Part shown: piece after piece, positions 58,101 through 64,000 of the stretch
Numbering within the stretch: the stretch's first letter is position 1
How the letters are laid out: every line of letters starts with the position of its first letter
DNA from: Adineta steineri
Taxonomy: Eukaryota; Rotifera; Eurotatoria; Adinetida; Adinetidae
Direction of reading: 5' to 3'
NCBI GenBank assembly: GCA_905250115.1
Contig: CAJNOI010000207.1
Coordinates: 1-64,000 of the forward strand
DNA: 64,000 bases
The notes under the pieces: model-generated
Told to the model about the DNA's origin: nothing
What the model saw: the letters and a program-made list of their open reading frames with translations, nothing else
Database searches by the model: none
Program-made: the position numbers and the translations under genes

Positions 58101-59865
58101 CTACAAAATATGGAGAGGTACCAGTTGAATATGTGATTTGTCCTGCGAACGAACCATCACCATACCCAACAAGGACACTTATCGAATTATTATAATAGTT
58201 AGCACTAACTAAATCTAGTTTACTATCATTATTAAAATCACCAAGAGCTATATGAAATGGCAAATATCCAGTTGAATAATATTTGGGTAATGAAAAACCT
58301 TCGAAGTAACCCTTGAGAATATCTATGTTGTCAGTTTCATTATTAACAACGATAACATCCAATCGTTTGTCTTTGTTGAAATCACATATAGCAAATGAGA
58401 TCGATGAAGTAGATCCAGTTGAATTCATTCTTGGATCAGAAAAAATACCGTCACCATGTCCAAGAAGTAAACCTGTATTATTAGCACCAATAGTAATAAT
58501 GAATATGTCTAAATGATTGTCTTGATTGAAATCACCAACACCAATGGAGTATGGCGAACCAGAATTTATAGAATACTCCAGTTGATTTGCAAAAGTTCCA
58601 TTATCATCGCCTAAAAATATACCTATCGTATTTGTTCCATGATTGGCAACAGCGATATCAACAAATGTATCATCATTGAAATTACCAACAGCTATTGATA
58701 TTGGATGAGAACCATAACCAGTTGAAATAGTTATCTGTTCTTCAAAAGTACCATTCTTAGTAGCAAGAAACAGGCCAATATTGTTTGTTCCATAATTCAC
58801 AATGGCAATGTCGATATAATTATCATTATTAAAATCACCAACAGCTAATGCATATGGAAGTGAGTCATAACCTGTTGAATACACTGTTGGATTCGAAAAC
58901 ATTCCATTTCCATAACCATAGAATATGCTTACACTACTGGTTCCAAAATTGACAGTGACAATATCAAGTATTGTATCATTATTGAGATCAACTAAACTAA
59001 TTGATATTGGACGCGATGTACTGGTTGACAGATCTAGTTGATTTGTAAAAGATCCATTTCCATACCCAAGAAATATACGAATGGTATTACTGCCAAAATT
59101 TGCAACTGCAATATCTAATTGAGAATCATTGTTAAGATTACCAACGGAAACCATATAAGGACTGGAACCCAAACCAGTTGAATATTCGGTCTGTTTGATG
59201 AAAGTACCATTTTCATATCCAAAAAATATACCGATATTGTTAACAATCGAATTGGCAACTACCATATCTATCCAGGTGTCATTGTTGAAATCACCAACAG
59301 CAACAGATCGTGGACTATAGTTATACTCAATTGGATTTGTGGCTGTTCGTAAAATATTGAAGTCACATTTTGGTGCTAAATAATGCAATAAAAATTATCA
59401 ATTAGAGGGAGATAAATCTATTTAGTTAAAATATATTTCTATTTTTTTTTGTTTGTCTGCTCTCATTTACTTCAATCAAAACTAATAGAGTAATGATTTA
59501 AATGTTATAAGACTTTACCCTGTGGTTTTGGTGTAGTAAAACAAACGATTAAGATGCCAGTTGTCATTACAATACATGTAAATATAAAAAATACAATGGC
59601 ACCAACGATTGAACCTGATGTTGTCCAGTAACAATATTTTCTAAAACAATGCATGATTATTATTTCTAACCTTTCAACATGAAAAAAAGACCTACACATT
59701 CCATGGCGATATTGGTTCTGTTATCTGCTTCACGGTATTCTTGTGATCCACGGTTGCTCCATGTATATGTTGATTTGGATCTAAGTTCTCTTCGACATTA
59801 ATAGGCGATTGTTGCATAGCAACTAAGCCTTGAATTGGTATAGCATCATTATTCATACAAGTCAT
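55174..59865 (-). CDS. Type II membrane protein with 28 FG-GAP/VCBS-like repeats
   Basis: Three exons: 59696-59865, 59519-59640 and 55174-59375, giving 1497 aa. Residues 1 to about 57 are polar and cytosolic (MTCMNNDAIPIQGL). The second exon encodes one transmembrane helix (GSIVGAIVFFIFTCIVMTTG, then ILIVCF). The rest is extracellular: I count 28 repeats of about 47-48 residues. Each has the core VGDFNNDxxLDIVVANY followed by xxxVxxxLGYGNGSFxxQxxYxTG. The DxNxDxxxD part is the Ca2+-binding loop of FG-GAP/integrin-alpha-like repeats, so the ectodomain should form several beta-propellers (four of seven blades would fit 28). N-glycosylation sequons (NNDT, NGS) are frequent. Function unknown; adhesion or recognition is the natural inference. 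Confidence 0.9.
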
Positions 59866-61738
59866 TTCAATCTAGATGAAGACAGTAATTAGATAGAGAT
59901 TGACTTAACATTGAATACTGAAGTTTATTTGTTACTTTGTAATTTTATATTTCTCTCAAAAGATGGATATATTCGAAGAAAGTATGAATAATTAACTTCG
60001 AAAAATAAATTTTCTTACTTATCACCTGGTGTAAAACTATGTAATCCATCAAAATAGTTTTTCAATCATAAACGAAAATTTATGTAATAAAGTTTTTAAG
60101 TTCAATATTATTATATGAAAAAAAAAGCTTCTTCAAAAGTGCGTCTGATTGCCAACTAAAATCCTTACTGAGATATGAATTTCATTATCTATATCATATC
60201 TTTTATTTACTGTGGCATTCTACACATCAATTTCTTTATCAATTACAATTACTACCGTTCAAAATGTTTCTCAAGAGATTTTAACCCTACACTTTGTTTC
60301 CGCTATTAATAAAACGAAAATATTTTTTTTCTTGTAACAATCATTGTTTCATACCTGGTTTGTATCGGATTGCATCGTTCACTTGTATGTATGTGCACGT
60401 TTTCGATCAATAAAGACAAAAAATTATGTTGGTATCAATTATTTGTTACGTTTTGATAAATGGTATGAACTATTTCAAAAACAAAAAAAAATCAGTTAGT
60501 ACTTTTTATTAGTAATGAGTTTATTCAATGATTTGAGTATAATAGCTATCTGTTGTTTCTTCACTTTTGATTCATACTTTTTCATTGTACTGTGTATTTT
60601 AAAATTATTCTCAATCTGTTCGTGAACTACTGCTTTTATTTCTTACTAATAAATATTGTAAATTAAATAGAAATAATATCAGTCGTAATTAACGCTTCTA
60701 TAATGTCGACGACGATTGAAATAGAAAACGAATAAATGAATACATTAATTATACAAAAATATATGAAGATGAAAAAAGAATCAGTCGAAATACAAAAAGG
60801 TGCATTTGCATGCATGTTTTTTCAATTATAATGATCACTGATGCGCAGACTGTTTTTTTTCTTCATCTTAACGAAAATATTAATGAATACGTAAGTCTAA
60901 TTACGAACGTGACAAGCGCATATTTATCTTTTCCCTCTAGTACAGCGATCAATGACGCATTTTTTACTTTTCTTTCAATTCAAAGGAAAGAAAAATATAC
61001 AAAAAATAGAAGAGCCTACGCCGACAACGATTTTATTTGTCGTTTATGTGATAAATATTACCATTACTGTAGTAGATGAAGAAAAATGATGAAATATGTA
61101 CAGGTGACGATTTAAAAAATGATGTATTAAATCAGTTTATAATTATTTGTCTTGTAAATAAAATTTTTTTGGTGATATTTTATAAAAAAAGTAAAGTAAA
61201 AACAAGAAATATATGTAGTGCTGTTTGTCACATAACGAAAGATGCGATTAAATAGTGTGGAATAATAAATTTCCATCGATTTTTCAAATATACATTGGTT
61301 TTAATTGATTTTTAAATGAGAATCAATTTTAATCGAGTATTTCTCAAAAAATAATATATATCAATGAATTTTTAAAAATGTCAATCGATTTTGATCACAA
61401 TGGAAAAAAAATGTATTTCTCTATTTTCCAATTATCGGCAGAACTGCTCGACTTTGTTTTCGAAATCCTCGCATTATTCATCTGGCTATGGTTTTTCTGC
61501 TTTATTGATATATTAAATTGCAGTTAATCTTCATTACTGAATTTGATTATTTAATAAATATTTAAAAATAGATCGAATACAAGTATTTAAGTGAAAACGA
61601 TTTTGACACATAGTAGTAGATAATGGAATATAAAACTATTATATGATACTTTGGTTATGCTTATATCATCAAATGAAAGTCTTTTTCTTTGAAATATAAT
61701 TAATCTATTTTTGCCAACACTTTCATTAATTTAAAAAT
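59866..61738. other. Intergenic, no gene seen
   Basis: AT-rich. A stretch at about 61273-61400 carries loose repeats of the words atcgatttt / aatcaattttaa. No exon was found that would supply the missing part of the ABC transporter. Confidence 0.5.
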
Positions 61739-62473
<735 letters not shown>

Positions 62474-62486
62474 AATAATTTGAAAG

Positions 62487-63005
62487 TAGAGCCCTGCAGG
62501 TTGAGCTAACCTGCCCTGCCCTGCCCGGCCAGGGCAGGACAGGGCAGGTTAAGCCGGTCGCAGGGCAGGGCAGGGCAAGGTTATGAAAATTTTTACAGGG
62601 CAGGTTGCAGGGTGCGAGTGTCGTAACCTGTCAACCTGTGATAAAGTTTTCACACTAAATACTAACGACATATTTTATAAAATTATACAGAACATTAAGT
62701 CCAAATATTATAGACGATATGTTAATGATTTGAAATTTTCAAGATATGTGATTTTGTTTTTGTTTATTTATATACTTTATGATTTGAAATGGATTAAATA
62801 AAATTGTATAACAAACTGATATGAAAGTTTAGAGTTTTTTATAATGTATAGCAGGGCAGGGCAGGTTAAAGGTTACAAAAATTTTTACAGGGCAGGGCAG
62901 GGCAGGGTGCGCGAAAAATTTACAGGGCAGGGCAGGTTGCAGGTTGTCAAAATCTGGGAAGGGCAGGGTACAGGTTGCTAAAATGTCTTGCCCTGCAGCC
63001 CTCTA
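62487..63005. mobile_element. GGGCAG-rich non-autonomous element, 519 bp, with 8-bp target-site duplication
   Basis: Begins TAGAGCCCTGCAGG and ends in the near reverse complement CCCTGCAGCCCTCTA. Both sides carry the same octamer tttgaaag (62479-62486 and 63006-63013). The subterminal parts are arrays of gggcag/ccctgc (62505-62580 and 62850-63000), and an AT-rich core of about 200 bp lies between. TA-bounded inverted ends plus an 8-bp duplication point to an hAT-like MITE. It sits 13 bp after the ABC fragment stop codon and 127 bp before the aldo/keto reductase. Confidence 0.8.
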
Positions 63006-63132
63006 TTTGAAAGAACGGAGAAGATTTAGATTCAAGGTTTCATAGTTTTTTATATCTTATCAGTAGTAGTTATATATAGTTGTGTAATAAACATGTGCGT
63101 GTTGATATATAGAGGTGAGATAAAAAAAAATA

Positions 63133-64000
63133 ATGCAATATCAAAAGATTGGACATACAGATATTGAAATATCTCGTATAATTCTTGGTTGTGGCTCGTT
63201 TGGAGGTATTGGCTCGGCTCCTGAATTTTTTGGTCAAGGTGAAAGTGAAGAACAATCACATGAAGTTCTTGATGCTGCTGTTCGTCTTGGTATAACAACA
63301 TTTGATACAGCTGATGCTTATGGTGGTGGTAGAAGTGAAACATATATAGGAAATTGGTTAAGAAAATGTGATAAAATAGTTCGAAATAACATAGTATTAA
63401 GTTCAAAAACATATAATCCAATGTTTATTGGTGATAGTAAAGGATTATCAAGAGAAAGAATATCAGAGAAAATTGATGGTACATTAAAACGTCTTGGAAT
63501 AAAACAATTAGATATGTATCTATCACATGAAATGGATGAGCAAGTAACTCTTGAAGAAACACTTAGTTGTTTTAATGACTTACAAATAAATGGAAAAATA
63601 TCTGCATATGGTGCATCTAATATCAGTTGTGAACAATTAGAAAAAAGTATATCAATTTGTGATAATCTGAATTTACATCGATATGAATGGATACAAAATT
63701 CTATGTCATTATTGAATTATCGTGAAGCCGAACAAATATTACAAATCTGTTCAAAATATGGTCTTGGTTTTACACCTTACAGTCCATTAGCAGGTGGTTG
63801 GTTAACAGGAAAATATCAGCGAGATGTTAATTATGAACCTGGCTCTCGAATGACACTACGACCTGAACCTTATGAAAATTATGTTCAACATCAGAATAGT
63901 ATATTTGATGGATTAAATTCAATGAAAAAACTTAGTAAAGAACGATTCGGTGATATAAGTATTGCTGGTTTAAGTTTGGCTTGGTTACTTAGTGACTGTC
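63133..64000 (+). CDS. Aldo/keto reductase, cut by the window end
   Basis: Starts MQYQKIGHTDIEISRIILG at ATG 63133 and stays open for 289 codons to the last base; no intron so far. NAD(P)H-dependent reductase of carbonyl compounds, cytosolic TIM barrel. The catalytic tetrad is visible: Asp58 and Tyr63 in FDTADAYGGGRSE, Lys92 in LSSKTYNP and His132 in MYLSHEMD. GLGFTPYSPLAGGWLTGKY is the cofactor-side loop typical of the YajO/Tas-type subgroup found in bacteria, plants and fungi. The C-terminus with the NADP-binding motif lies mainly outside the window. Being intronless among intron-bearing neighbours and bacterial in style, it could have been acquired horizontally; that is untested. Confidence 0.9.
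   Translation, partial: MQYQKIGHTDIEISRIILGCGSFGGIGSAPEFFGQGESEEQSHEVLDAAVRLGITTFDTADAYGGGRSETYIGNWLRKCDKIVRNNIVLSSKTYNPMFIGDSKGLSRERISEKIDGTLKRLGIKQLDMYLSHEMDEQVTLEETLSCFNDLQINGKISAYGASNISCEQLEKSISICDNLNLHRYEWIQNSMSLLNYREAEQILQICSKYGLGFTPYSPLAGGWLTGKYQRDVNYEPGSRMTLRPEPYENYVQHQNSIFDGLNSMKKLSKERFGDISIAGLSLAWLLSDC

Noticed and set aside
55964..58516. Plus-strand frames inside the FG-GAP gene (55964-56182, 58313-58516)
   Set aside because: They are antisense shadows of the repetitive 4.2-kb exon, with no independent features.
62583..62801. Plus-strand 72-aa frame inside the GGGCAG element
   Set aside because: It begins in the repeat array and continues into AT-rich core, with no protein features.
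63050..63421. Minus-strand His/Gln-rich 123-aa frame
   Set aside because: Antisense of the aldo/keto reductase start, which has a full catalytic tetrad on the plus strand.

Overview
The window looks like nuclear DNA of a small invertebrate, most plausibly a bdelloid rotifer. The sequence is strongly AT-rich. Most introns are about 57-170 nt with GT-AG borders. Genes lie close together on both strands, and several families typical of rotifer gene space occur together: divergent rhodopsin-like GPCRs, LamG_3 proteins with a Ser/Thr stalk, long FG-GAP/VCBS repeat proteins, a CD225 protein and a methyl-end fatty acid desaturase. A dispersed G/T-rich hairpin resembles the TGTGGG-type telomeric repeat known from bdelloids. 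The taxonomic call is inference; there is no rRNA or mitochondrial marker in the window. No tRNA, rRNA or CRISPR array was seen.

Layout. 0.5-11 kb: two GPCRs (488-1501 minus, 4791-5844 plus), a foldback element, a tandem pair of CD225/dispanin genes, a decayed phosphoglycerate-mutase-like fragment and a three-exon tetraspan gene. 11-14 kb: nested mobile/hairpin elements, a UDP-glycosyltransferase and a possible 50-aa secreted peptide. 14.5-19.2 kb: the first copy of a large duplicated block carrying a five-exon LamG protein gene. 20-23.2 kb: two GPCRs sharing an intron position and a small spliced membrane protein. 25-29.4 kb: a divergent nuclear receptor and a PLP-dependent decarboxylase. 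30-38 kb: two dispersed repeat families, an F-box/ankyrin-like gene, an unrecognised multi-exon gene with a possibly broken frame, and an eight-exon desaturase. 39.8-41 kb: GPCR. 42.1-46.8 kb: the second copy of the LamG block. 50-51.4 kb: GPCR. 53-53.6 kb: C2-domain protein. 55-59.9 kb: a membrane-anchored protein with 28 FG-GAP repeats. 61.7-64 kb: a truncated ABC transporter, a GGGCAG-rich element with target-site duplications, and an aldo/keto reductase cut by the window end.

Six GPCRs, two LamG proteins, the FG-GAP protein and the tetraspan/CD225 proteins give the region a cell-surface character. There is no operon-like structure. The enzymes (glycosyltransferase, decarboxylase, desaturase, aldo/keto reductase) look like independent metabolic genes. 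The most unusual layer is non-coding: at least a dozen short imperfect palindromes with GGGTGTGGG-type arms, one interrupted by an hAT-like MITE, and several lying at the edges of duplicated segments. Coding models were spliced by eye from GT-AG sites and frame continuity; the coordinates are exact, but no transcript supports them.
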